Part shown: piece by piece, positions 35,570 through 43,054 of the stretch
How the letters are laid out: each line of letters opens with the position of its first letter
Numbering within the stretch: position 1 is the first letter of the stretch
DNA from: Anaerolineae bacterium
Lineage (GTDB): Bacteria; Chloroflexota; Anaerolineae; Aggregatilineales; Phototrophicaceae
Assembly (NCBI GenBank): GCA_022841825.1
Contig: JALHQT010000001.1
Location: 558,001 to 622,000 of the forward strand
Length of the DNA: 64,000 nt
Direction: 5' to 3'
Notes under the pieces: model-generated
Seen by the model: the letters and a program-made list of their open reading frames with translations, nothing else
Database searches by the model: none
Told to the model about the DNA's origin: nothing
Program-made: the position numbers and the translations under genes

Positions 35570-36616
35570 ATGAACAACAGCGTGACTCTCGCGCTGCCCA
35601 GCAAGGGCGCTATTGCGGAACCTACGACGGCATTCCTGCGCGACTGTGGCTTGCGAGTCGACAAGCCCAACCCACGACAGTATACTGGCGCGCTTCCGGC
35701 TGTCCCCAATATGGCGGTTCTGTTTCAGCGCGTTACCGATATTGTCTATAAGGTGGCGGACGATACCGCGCAGTTCGGCATTACGGGTCTTGATGTGGTC
35801 CATGAATACCCGCATGAGAATGTCTTGATCGTTCATGATGATCTGGGTTATGGGGAATGCAGGCTGCTCGTTGCAGTTCCAGAGGCTTGGCTTGATGTTA
35901 CGTCGATGTCGGATTTGGCGGACGTTGCGCTGGACTTCAGAGAGCTTTACCACCGCAACCTGCGTGTTGCCACGACATTTCCGTTCATGGCGCGCAAATT
36001 CATGCATCAGCACGGCATACATCACTTCACGATTGTCAACGCCGAAGGCGCAATCGAAGCCGCCCCGACTATCGGCTATGCCGACGTGATCGTCGATCTT
36101 GTTGCTACCGGAACGACGCTGCGCGAGAACCACCTTAAGCCTTTGACGGATGGGATTATCCTGGAATCTCAGGCATGCCTGATTGGGAGCAGAGACGCCC
36201 TCGTCAACAATGCAGATGTCCGCGAAGCCGCCCGCATTCTTCTTGAGCATATGGATGCATCATTGCAAGGGAAGATGTATTCGCAGGTGACCATCAATAT
36301 GCGTGCGGCAGATCAACTCGATATCGCCCGCAGACTCGTTTCAAATCCATTGACAGCCGGGCTTCAGGGACCCACGATAGCCCCCATTTATGGTTCACAC
36401 GAAGGTACATCCGATCAGTGGTTTACCGTGACGTTGATCCTGGCGAATAAAGCGCTCCTTAAGGGCGTCGATTTATTGCGCACACTCGGCGCGACGGATG
36501 TTATCGTGACGCCGGTTCGCTATCTGTTCATGGATCACGCACCCACTTATAAGCGACTGTGCGACACCCTCGCTACTGGAGTGACCGCTCTACCTCGTCA
36601 AGCGTTTTATCGATAA
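35570..36616 (+). CDS. hisG: ATP phosphoribosyltransferase HisG, long form
   Basis: The protein has 348 residues. The catalytic part has LALPSKGAIAEPTTAFLRDCG, FGITGLDVVHEYP and ADVIVDLVATGTTLRENHL (PRPP site). The last 110 residues (YSQVTINMRAADQLD through LRTLGATDVIVTPVRYLF) match the HisG C-terminal regulatory domain that is found in long-form enzymes. It performs the first step of histidine synthesis. A HisZ gene lies directly upstream, which is unexpected with a long form. Its 3' end overlaps the convergent phosphotransferase gene by 44 bp. Confidence 0.93.
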   Translation: MNNSVTLALPSKGAIAEPTTAFLRDCGLRVDKPNPRQYTGALPAVPNMAVLFQRVTDIVYKVADDTAQFGITGLDVVHEYPHENVLIVHDDLGYGECRLLVAVPEAWLDVTSMSDLADVALDFRELYHRNLRVATTFPFMARKFMHQHGIHHFTIVNAEGAIEAAPTIGYADVIVDLVATGTTLRENHLKPLTDGIILESQACLIGSRDALVNNADVREAARILLEHMDASLQGKMYSQVTINMRAADQLDIARRLVSNPLTAGLQGPTIAPIYGSHEGTSDQWFTVTLILANKALLKGVDLLRTLGATDVIVTPVRYLFMDHAPTYKRLCDTLATGVTALPRQAFYR

Positions 36617-37820
36617 GACTGCGCTCTCCGTGACTTTCTGCACACATTTCAACCGCTTGGGATAACCCAAGTAGTGTGATATTTGGCGGAAATATCGCCG
36701 CATCCAGGAGATTTCTGGTGAGGAATGGGCAGCAAAATAGGGCAGCTTTGAGGTGCGCGCGCCAGTTATCCGGTAGCCATCCACGCTGTCTCATCGCTTG
36801 TAATGTGGGAGTAAGGACACGCTCAACCTTGCTGCGCAGGAACATCAATCGTACTGGCGGCAGCACAAAGTCATGGTGAAGCACGATCTCGTTATCGGTA
36901 AATGTTCCATCAAGCCGAAGCTCACCATTAACTTCAGACGGAAAGTACATCCACATGCAAAACACATTGTGGAACAGTGGCTTTGCCAGGTCGAGAAGCG
37001 GATGATGGCGTCCGGCAAACGCGGGATCAAAATAGCTCATCCGAGTTGGAGATCCCGGCGTTTCATGATAGAAGACGTTTCCATTGTGCGCATCTCCGTG
37101 ACCCACAACGCTGGCACCAGCCACCGCCGGATTCAGCAGTTGCACTGCTTTCTCAATCAGGATGGACAGCGTATCCTGATAGCGCAGTCCGTTGATGCGC
37201 CAACGCGCGTTCATCACCTCGCTGAAGGCGACGGTTCTATCCCTCAATCTCAGTACTGAGGTTGGTTGCCTATAGTAAGCGTCCAGTCGCCCTGCCGTGA
37301 GGCGATGGTAAAACAGTTGATGAATCGACGCCGTTTCCGCTTCAGCCGCGCCTTGCCAGTGCAGCGTCGCGTGATACAAGCCCATCAGTTGATCATCCAG
37401 AGTGTTTTGTGCCGCTTCTAGCGCCCCACTCCTGGATTGATCCCCCCGCTCTATTGCCCAGGCAATATCGAATACGCTTGGCGATTCAACATAGGGGTAA
37501 ATGAGGATCTGTTTCCCCGCCTCAGTCGATTGCAGGATCGGTTGGAGTACCGGATAACCGGCTTCCGATAGCAGTTCGGCACGGTAGAATTCTCCAATCA
37601 CTCCGCCTGGTTCAGTGTGCGTCTTAAAAAAGAGACGCTCACCGCTTTCCAGATACAGAAACCCATTGAATGAGTTGAGCGATACTGCAAGCGGGCGCAG
37701 CGTGAGGTACTTGACCTCGAGCTGCGGAAATGTCTCGCGTACAAAGTTCAGAAGCAGGGATTCCGCTGCTCGCTTATCGCTGAATTGCAGCTTCTGTATG
37801 TGGTCAAGTAGATCCGACAC
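36573..37820 (-). CDS. Phosphotransferase of APH/choline-kinase type
   Basis: The protein has 415 residues from a GTG at 37820, 4 bp after the hisD stop, with AGG about 7 bp upstream. The kinase-like fold shows VVGHGDAHNGNVFYHE (Brenner-type catalytic loop with Asp, residues HxDxxxxN) and SYFDPAFAGRHHPLLDLAK (metal-binding Asp). It resembles aminoglycoside phosphotransferase/fructosamine kinase relatives; the substrate is unknown. A frame extending to 37868 overlaps hisD and is not preferred. It is the last gene of the long minus-strand operon. Confidence 0.85.
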   Translation of the reverse strand: MSDLLDHIQKLQFSDKRAAESLLLNFVRETFPQLEVKYLTLRPLAVSLNSFNGFLYLESGERLFFKTHTEPGGVIGEFYRAELLSEAGYPVLQPILQSTEAGKQILIYPYVESPSVFDIAWAIERGDQSRSGALEAAQNTLDDQLMGLYHATLHWQGAAEAETASIHQLFYHRLTAGRLDAYYRQPTSVLRLRDRTVAFSEVMNARWRINGLRYQDTLSILIEKAVQLLNPAVAGASVVGHGDAHNGNVFYHETPGSPTRMSYFDPAFAGRHHPLLDLAKPLFHNVFCMWMYFPSEVNGELRLDGTFTDNEIVLHHDFVLPPVRLMFLRSKVERVLTPTLQAMRQRGWLPDNWRAHLKAALFCCPFLTRNLLDAAIFPPNITLLGLSQAVEMCAESHGERSLIDKTLDEVERSLQ

Positions 37821-37824
37821 CAGC

Positions 37825-39141
37825 CTAAATCCCCAGAATTTCGTTTCGCTTACGGATCGCCATGGCATGTGCCGGGAAGTCTTCGTAGTCCGCCAATGTA
37901 GCGACTGTGCCCTGCAACGCTGAATAGCCCTCGCGCGAGAGATATCCGACCCCGCTTCGTTTCAGAAAATCCCACACACTCACCGACGAAAAACTCCGTG
38001 CGAAACCACCTGTTGGCAAAATGGCATTTAGCCCCAGTGCGTAATTTGCGGTCGAAATCGGCGTGTAGTGCCCTAAGAGGATTTCTCCGGCGTTCTGCAG
38101 TTTTTGCAGCGTGACGAAGGGCTCCTGCGTTAGAACTTCCAGATGCTCCGGCGCGTACTCGTTGACGAAGCTGATGCTGTCAGCCAGCGACTCCGTCAAG
38201 ATGACGCCGCCATAGTTGCTCAAGACGTTCGTTACAAACCCTCTGCGCCACTCTGGTAATTCTCTGATAAGATCCGGCAGAAGGCTGATGACTTCGCGCG
38301 CGAGCGGTTTGTGATGGGTCACAAAGAGCGCTGCGCTTTCACGACCGTGTTCCGCTTCGATCAGGAGGTCGAGCGCGCACAGTCGCGGATCTGCAAATTC
38401 GTCTGCCAGAATAATCGCTTCGCTTGGTCCCGCCGGCAAACCTACATCGACTGTGCCGTAAAGGAGGCGTTTCGCCGCTGACACGTAGCTGCTACCTGGA
38501 CCCACGATCTTGGCGACCTTTGGGACGGTCTCGGTGCCATATGCGAGCGCAGCAATGGCTTGGATACCCCCGACAACGTACACCTCTTCTATTCCGCAGG
38601 TTTCTGCTGCGACGAGTGAAGCAGCATCCGCTTTGCCTTCCGGCGTCGGCGGCGTCACCACGACAATATGGGGTACCCCCGCTACTCTGGCGGGGGTCGC
38701 AAGCATCATCATCACTGACGGGAATGCACCCTTGCCGCGCGGTACATATAGCCCGACGCTGCTCACAGGTGTAATCTTCTCGCCAGCCATGATTCCGGCG
38801 CTCACTTCGGTAAACCACATCGGTTCGGGCATCTGCTCTGCGTGGAACTTGCGTATGTTCGCCGCCGCCGCCTCTATAGCCGCGATTACATCCTTGCTGA
38901 CTGCTTTGCGGGCTGCCTTGAAGTCGCTGGGTTTCGCGCGCAGCATTCTGGCAGTGAATTTCGGCGCATCAAATTTGCGCGCGTATCTGACAATGCCCTT
39001 ATCACCCTGCGTGCGCACCTTCTCGATCACTTCCTGCGCCAATGGGAACAGACCAGAAATGTCGGTCTCTGCGCGCCGAAGCAGGCGCGCCTTTTCATCC
39101 GCGCTGGTTTCACTCCAGCGCATGAATTGAATGCTTGTCAT
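37825..39141 (-). CDS. hisD: Histidinol dehydrogenase
   Basis: The protein has about 438 residues from the ATG at 39141; an ATG at 39153 is 4 codons upstream. It has SSVGLYVPRGKGAFPSVMMM, LPAGPSEAIILADEFADP (zinc/substrate site), EAEHGRESAALFVT and EYAPEHLEVLTQEP. It oxidises histidinol to histidine. It is cotranscribed with the phosphotransferase and lies apart from hisZ-hisG, so the histidine genes are split on the chromosome. Confidence 0.96.
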   Translation of the reverse strand: MTSIQFMRWSETSADEKARLLRRAETDISGLFPLAQEVIEKVRTQGDKGIVRYARKFDAPKFTARMLRAKPSDFKAARKAVSKDVIAAIEAAAANIRKFHAEQMPEPMWFTEVSAGIMAGEKITPVSSVGLYVPRGKGAFPSVMMMLATPARVAGVPHIVVVTPPTPEGKADAASLVAAETCGIEEVYVVGGIQAIAALAYGTETVPKVAKIVGPGSSYVSAAKRLLYGTVDVGLPAGPSEAIILADEFADPRLCALDLLIEAEHGRESAALFVTHHKPLAREVISLLPDLIRELPEWRRGFVTNVLSNYGGVILTESLADSISFVNEYAPEHLEVLTQEPFVTLQKLQNAGEILLGHYTPISTANYALGLNAILPTGGFARSFSSVSVWDFLKRSGVGYLSREGYSALQGTVATLADYEDFPAHAMAIRKRNEILGI

Positions 39142-39216
39142 CTTCAGTTCCATCCAATTGAACGGTTCGCGCGCAATGAGCTGCGCCTGACCTGCCGTGT
39201 TGGCGAAGCTGGTACC

Positions 39217-40419
39217 CTACTTAGCAACGACATCGCGTGCGAGCAAACCCGATTTCCGCCGCGAGCCATCCCAGCGAATGTCCGGCACCAGGATTTGCTG
39301 GTGAGCGAGAATACGTTCTTTATGACCCATCAAGTCACGCAGCATGATGCGCATTTCCGCCAGAACATCATGATGAGGCTGGTAACCGAGCTTGATAAGG
39401 TTTTCGCGGTCGGGGTTGTAATAGTGCTCATCACGCTCGGCACGAGGGTTGTCGTAGTATTGAATGCCAACATTCAATCCCACGTCTTTGCCGGCTTCCT
39501 GAACCTTCAGCGCAAGCTCTTCGACCGTGTAGCATTCCTCAAACTGATTGAACACACGATATTCCCCGGCTTCCGGCGGGTTCTCGACCGCGATGGTCAG
39601 GCACTGCATGGAGTCGCGTAGCGGTAGGAATCCGCGCGTCTGTCCTCCGCGTCCGTAGATCGTCAGTGGGTGATCGATGACCGCTTGGCAGCAGAAGCGA
39701 TTGACAGCGGTGCCAAAACACTGGTCGAAGTCCAGGCGACTGCGCAAACGAGGGTCATCGCCCATTTCATCGATCTGTGTGCCGAATACCACACCTTGCA
39801 TGATGTCCGTTGAGCGTAGTCCCCAGATACGACAGGCGAACATCGTGTTCCCGCTGTCATGGACCTTACTCCAGTGATAAAAGCTGTTCGCCTGGCGCGG
39901 GAACGGCAGCCTGTCTTTACGACCGCGATACTCGATTTCGAAAAACCCCTCTGGAATATCGATGTTCGGCGTACCGTACTCACCCATCGTGCCAAGTTTG
40001 ACCAAGTGGGCATTCGGGCAGACTTCCTTCATTGCCCACAGTATGTTCAGACTGCCGATCACGTTGTTATGCTGCGTGAAAACCGAATGCTTCTGATCCA
40101 TCATCGAGTACGGTGCCGAGGGCATTTCCGCGAGATGGACGACCGCGTCAGGTTGAAACTCTTCCAGGAACCCGCGCGTGAATTCGTAGTCGAGCAGGTC
40201 GCCCTCGCGGAAGATCAACGCTTTGTTCCATCGCTCATGGAAGGCTTCGAGGCGCTCCTCCATACTGAAAATGGGCAGAGCGCTGACGCTTTCCATCTCT
40301 GCAACCCATTGTCGGCGCAGATAAGTATCATTTCCGGCAACTTCATGCCCACGCGCCGTCAAATACTGGGCAAGCGCCCAACCCAGGTAGCCATCAATTC
40401 CCGCGATGAAAACCCGCAT
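39217..40419 (-). CDS. sqdB: UDP-sulfoquinovose synthase (SQD1-type)
   Basis: The protein has 400 residues from the ATG at 40419, with GGAGG upstream. It is an extended short-chain dehydrogenase with GIDGYLGWAL, SFYHWSKVHDSGN (catalytic Tyr-x-x-x-Lys) and the SQD1 features YLRRQWVAEMESVSALP, HLAEMPSAPYSMMD, GVVFGTQIDEMGDDPRLRSR and GRGGQTRGFLPLRDSMQC. It makes UDP-sulfoquinovose from UDP-glucose and sulfite for the sulfolipid SQDG. The glycosyltransferase (SqdX) is not in the window. The length fits the family. Confidence 0.93.
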   Translation of the reverse strand: MRVFIAGIDGYLGWALAQYLTARGHEVAGNDTYLRRQWVAEMESVSALPIFSMEERLEAFHERWNKALIFREGDLLDYEFTRGFLEEFQPDAVVHLAEMPSAPYSMMDQKHSVFTQHNNVIGSLNILWAMKEVCPNAHLVKLGTMGEYGTPNIDIPEGFFEIEYRGRKDRLPFPRQANSFYHWSKVHDSGNTMFACRIWGLRSTDIMQGVVFGTQIDEMGDDPRLRSRLDFDQCFGTAVNRFCCQAVIDHPLTIYGRGGQTRGFLPLRDSMQCLTIAVENPPEAGEYRVFNQFEECYTVEELALKVQEAGKDVGLNVGIQYYDNPRAERDEHYYNPDRENLIKLGYQPHHDVLAEMRIMLRDLMGHKERILAHQQILVPDIRWDGSRRKSGLLARDVVAK

Positions 40420-40443
40420 CCTATAAGCCTCCACTCCATGCTG

Positions 40444-40460
40444 GCGTGTGCATCACACGC
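40444..40460. promoter_or_regulatory. Perfect inverted repeat upstream of the sulfoquinovose synthase gene
   Basis: GCGTGTG (40444-40450), CAT and CACACGC (40454-40460) form a 7-3-7 palindrome 25 bp upstream of the start codon on the minus strand. Its position and form suit an operator, but no regulator is known. Confidence 0.4.
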
Positions 40461-40543
40461 AATAGATGTTATCTGTGAGAACCCGTACAGAGCGTTTTCG
40501 CTGCGTAATCAATGCGGAACGCAGTTAACGTCTCGATGTGACA

Positions 40544-41623
40544 CTACGCTAAAGTGACCTCATCTCGCAATCTCGCAACATCGAGAAACCCTTTAGCCAC
40601 CAAAAGCTCCGCATTGAGGATCGCACATCCCGCCGCTCCTCGAATGGTGTTATGCGATAGCGCGACGAACTTGTAACCGAAAAGCGGACATGGTCGTAAG
40701 CGTCCAATGCTGGTAGACATCCCATTTCCCGCTGCGCGGTCACGACGGGGTTGCGGTCGGTCGATCTCGGTCAGATAGAACAGAGGATGCTCAGGCGCGC
40801 TCGGCAGTGCAGCAACATCGTCGTTTGCGCGCCAGTTCACCCAATCTTCAATAATCTGTTCGATAGAGGGTTGTTCCCGCAGCGTCATCGAAACGATGAC
40901 CGTGTGACCATCCACAACCGGGACGCGGTTGCAGGACGCGCTAAGGACTGCTGGATGGGGTTGCACAGAGTCGCCCAACAATGCCCCCAGCATCTTGCCG
41001 CTCTCCGCTTCGAGCTTTTCTTCGTCGCTCGGTACGTAAGGGATTACATTATCAATGAGGTCAAGCGACGGAACACCGGGGTATCCAGCGCCGCTCGCTG
41101 CCTGCATACTGACCACATTCACCTTTTCAATCCCGTAGCGTCGCAGCGGCGCAAGCGACATCACGACGGGCATTGCCGTGCAGTTGCTGTTGGCAATCAA
41201 CGCGCCGGACCACCTGCGCTTGCGTCGCTGCGCCTCGATCAGCGCGATGTGATCGGCATTAACCTCGGGCAGCAGCAGCGGCACATCATCAGCCATCCGA
41301 TGGGCAGAGGCGTTTGTGCTGACAATATGCCCCGCAGCGGCCAGTTCAGGTTCGCGCTCAATCGCTGGTTCCTTGGGGAGCGCAGAAAAGACGAGAGGTG
41401 ACTCCAATTCTGCATCGAGGGGTAGTACTCGCTTGCCGCGTATCGACGACGGCGGAGCACCGTCGAGCGTCCATCGCGCGGCTTCCCCATAAGTCTTACC
41501 TGCGCTGCGGTCGCTGCCGACCAATTCCGAGACTTCAAACCAGGGATGCCCCTCCAGCAGTTGGATGAAGCGTTGACCTACCGCTCCTGTAGCTCCCAGA
41601 ATCGCAACTTCGATCTTGCTCAT
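40544..41623 (-). CDS. asd: Aspartate-semialdehyde dehydrogenase (archaeal/fungal-like branch)
   Basis: The protein has 359 residues. It has an NADP-binding N terminus ([12 protein letters not shown]), the active-site Cys148 in [19 protein letters not shown], and the substrate region with [14 protein letters not shown]. The NSNCT motif and spacing fit the archaeal/yeast ASADH branch and not the E. coli one. It reduces aspartyl phosphate to the semialdehyde for Lys, Thr, Met and Ile. It follows pheA by 15 bp in the same operon. Confidence 0.95.
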   Translation of the reverse strand: MSKIEVAILGATGAVGQRFIQLLEGHPWFEVSELVGSDRSAGKTYGEAARWTLDGAPPSSIRGKRVLPLDAELESPLVFSALPKEPAIEREPELAAAGHIVSTNASAHRMADDVPLLLPEVNADHIALIEAQRRKRRWSGALIANSNCTAMPVVMSLAPLRRYGIEKVNVVSMQAASGAGYPGVPSLDLIDNVIPYVPSDEEKLEAESGKMLGALLGDSVQPHPAVLSASCNRVPVVDGHTVIVSMTLREQPSIEQIIEDWVNWRANDDVAALPSAPEHPLFYLTEIDRPQPRRDRAAGNGMSTSIGRLRPCPLFGYKFVALSHNTIRGAAGCAILNAELLVAKGFLDVARLRDEVTLA

Positions 41624-41638
41624 GCCTTTTCTGTCCCG

Positions 41639-42487
41639 TTAGCTGCCCACAAAGTCGAGTTTAGTAGCCGGATAGCTGCCCAGCATCTTCACAAAAGATG
41701 CGCGCTGAAGCAGTCGAGCCATCATATCCATCACATTGCTATCTTGCCAGTGTCCTTCAAAATCCACAAAAAACACCGGTTCCCAAGGGCGATTGCGGCG
41801 CGGACGACTTTCCAACTTGGTCAGATTGATCCCTCGGCTTGCGAACTCGCCGAGGCACTCGTAGAGCGCTGCTGGTCGGTTACGCACTCCGAAGACAATC
41901 GATGTCTTGTTATATTCGTCTCGGCTGGGGTCTTCATGACCCAGGACGAAAAACCGTGTGAAATTGAACGGGACATCTTCAACTTCGCGCTGAAGGATAT
42001 TCAGACCATACAGGTCTCCTGCCAGTTCGCTCGCCAGGACACCAACACGATCCGCCCCTTCAGTCATGACCGAGAGGTCATACGCCGCACCCGCAGTATC
42101 GTACCATTGGACAGGCTTTAAGTGATGGCGTCTGAGGAACTTCTCACACTGTGCGAGCGCTTGCGGATGCGAACGCACACTCTCGATCTCATCCAACGAC
42201 ACACCCTGTCGTGCCATGAGCGCGTGATGGACATGTAATACCACATCCGCCTGAATGCGCAGGTCATGATCCATCAACAGCTCATATGCCTGCGCGACTG
42301 CCCCTGCCAACGCATTCTCGATGGGCAGCATGGCATAAGTCACTTGTCGGGCATCGATAACCTCAAAGAGCATGGACAGCGACTCGCACGGGAGTGTGAC
42401 GGCGTCGCTTCCGAACTGCTGACGGATCGCTAGCTCCGAGTTTGCGCCATGAATGCCTTGGAATGCTACAGTGACTGACACACTCAC
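41639..42487 (-). CDS. pheA: Prephenate dehydratase
   Basis: The protein has 282 residues. The catalytic domain has AFQGIHGANSELA, LPIENALAGAV and NFTRFFVLG (Thr-Arg-Phe). The C-terminal ACT domain has GINLTKLESRPRR, the phenylalanine-binding ESRP motif. It makes phenylpyruvate from prephenate and should be inhibited by phenylalanine. No chorismate mutase domain is fused. It lies between a small membrane protein (12 bp) and asd (15 bp). Confidence 0.95.
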   Translation of the reverse strand: MSVSVTVAFQGIHGANSELAIRQQFGSDAVTLPCESLSMLFEVIDARQVTYAMLPIENALAGAVAQAYELLMDHDLRIQADVVLHVHHALMARQGVSLDEIESVRSHPQALAQCEKFLRRHHLKPVQWYDTAGAAYDLSVMTEGADRVGVLASELAGDLYGLNILQREVEDVPFNFTRFFVLGHEDPSRDEYNKTSIVFGVRNRPAALYECLGEFASRGINLTKLESRPRRNRPWEPVFFVDFEGHWQDSNVMDMMARLLQRASFVKMLGSYPATKLDFVGS

Positions 42488-42499
42488 TCCTTGTCTTTC

Positions 42500-42850
42500 C
42501 TATAAGCCGCTTGTGCGCGCTTTCTCAGCCGTCCAACCGCGGTCTTTCGCCTCAGCCGCCGCGCGAGGACCGCGCTCAAGCAGCCCATACAGGAGCAGGG
42601 ATGCAAAGCTGACGCCGATGAAGCACAATGCCAATACAAACCCCATCAGCACGTTCCTACCCAAAATGATGTCAGTCAAGCCCGCTGGAAGCCCGCCGGC
42701 GAATGCCGCACACGCCAACCAATGAAAGCCCTTAGCGTTGGAGCCACCGTAAATCGGTGACTCCGTGAGCGAACGAGCAGCCACGCGACTGCCAAGCAGA
42801 ATACCGGCGACGACGCCTACGATGATCGCGATGAGCAACGGGTTGTTCAA
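42500..42850 (-). CDS. Small membrane protein of unknown function
   Basis: The protein has 116 residues. It has hydrophobic segments near residues 5-20, 45-62 and 67-88, and a charged C terminus (AAAEAKDRGWTAEKA). No family was recognised. It sits between the DUF5989-like gene (18 bp) and pheA (12 bp), so it is in the same operon. Confidence 0.8.
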   Translation of the reverse strand: MNNPLLIAIIVGVVAGILLGSRVAARSLTESPIYGGSNAKGFHWLACAAFAGGLPAGLTDIILGRNVLMGFVLALCFIGVSFASLLLYGLLERGPRAAAEAKDRGWTAEKARTSGL

Positions 42851-42868
42851 AAGTGTTCCCCTGTACGC

Positions 42869-43039
42869 CTAGAAAAGCGGATACAGGAAGGGGGCAGTCA
42901 CAGGGTTTCCGCCCAAAATGATGAGCAGCGCAAACAGCCCAATGATGAGGATCATCGGCACGAGCCAGTACAGCTTACGCCGCCACAGAAACTGAATTAA
43001 TTCACCCCAGATGCCCAAACGGGCAATAATATCGCGCAT
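42869..43039 (-). CDS. DUF5989-like small membrane protein
   Basis: The protein has 56 residues, on the minus strand, running from ATG 43039 to TAG 42869. It reads MRDIIARLGIWGELIQFLWR and then a hydrophobic segment (WLVPMILIIGLFALLIIL), ending in APFLYPLF. Size, the LGxxGEL..FLW..K start, the single membrane helix and the APF-YxLF end fit the small DUF5989 family that accompanies NodU/CmcH-type carbamoyltransferases. It is 15 bp after the carbamoyltransferase stop. It is too short for most gene-finding length thresholds. Confidence 0.88.
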   Translation of the reverse strand: MRDIIARLGIWGELIQFLWRRKLYWLVPMILIIGLFALLIILGGNPVTAPFLYPLF

Positions 43040-43054
43040 CTCAGTGTCCTTTCC

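Noticed and set aside
38510-39130. Long open frames on the plus strand opposite hisD
   Set aside because: They mirror hisD codons and have no motif; hisD itself is unmistakable.
38842-39621. A 259-codon plus-strand frame across the hisD/sqdB border
   Set aside because: Antisense to two certain genes, no domain seen.
39859-40557. A 232-codon plus-strand frame opposite the sulfoquinovose synthase gene
   Set aside because: Antisense to a certain gene; composition follows the codon positions of that gene.
40751-41401. A 216-codon plus-strand frame opposite asd
   Set aside because: Antisense shadow of a certain gene.
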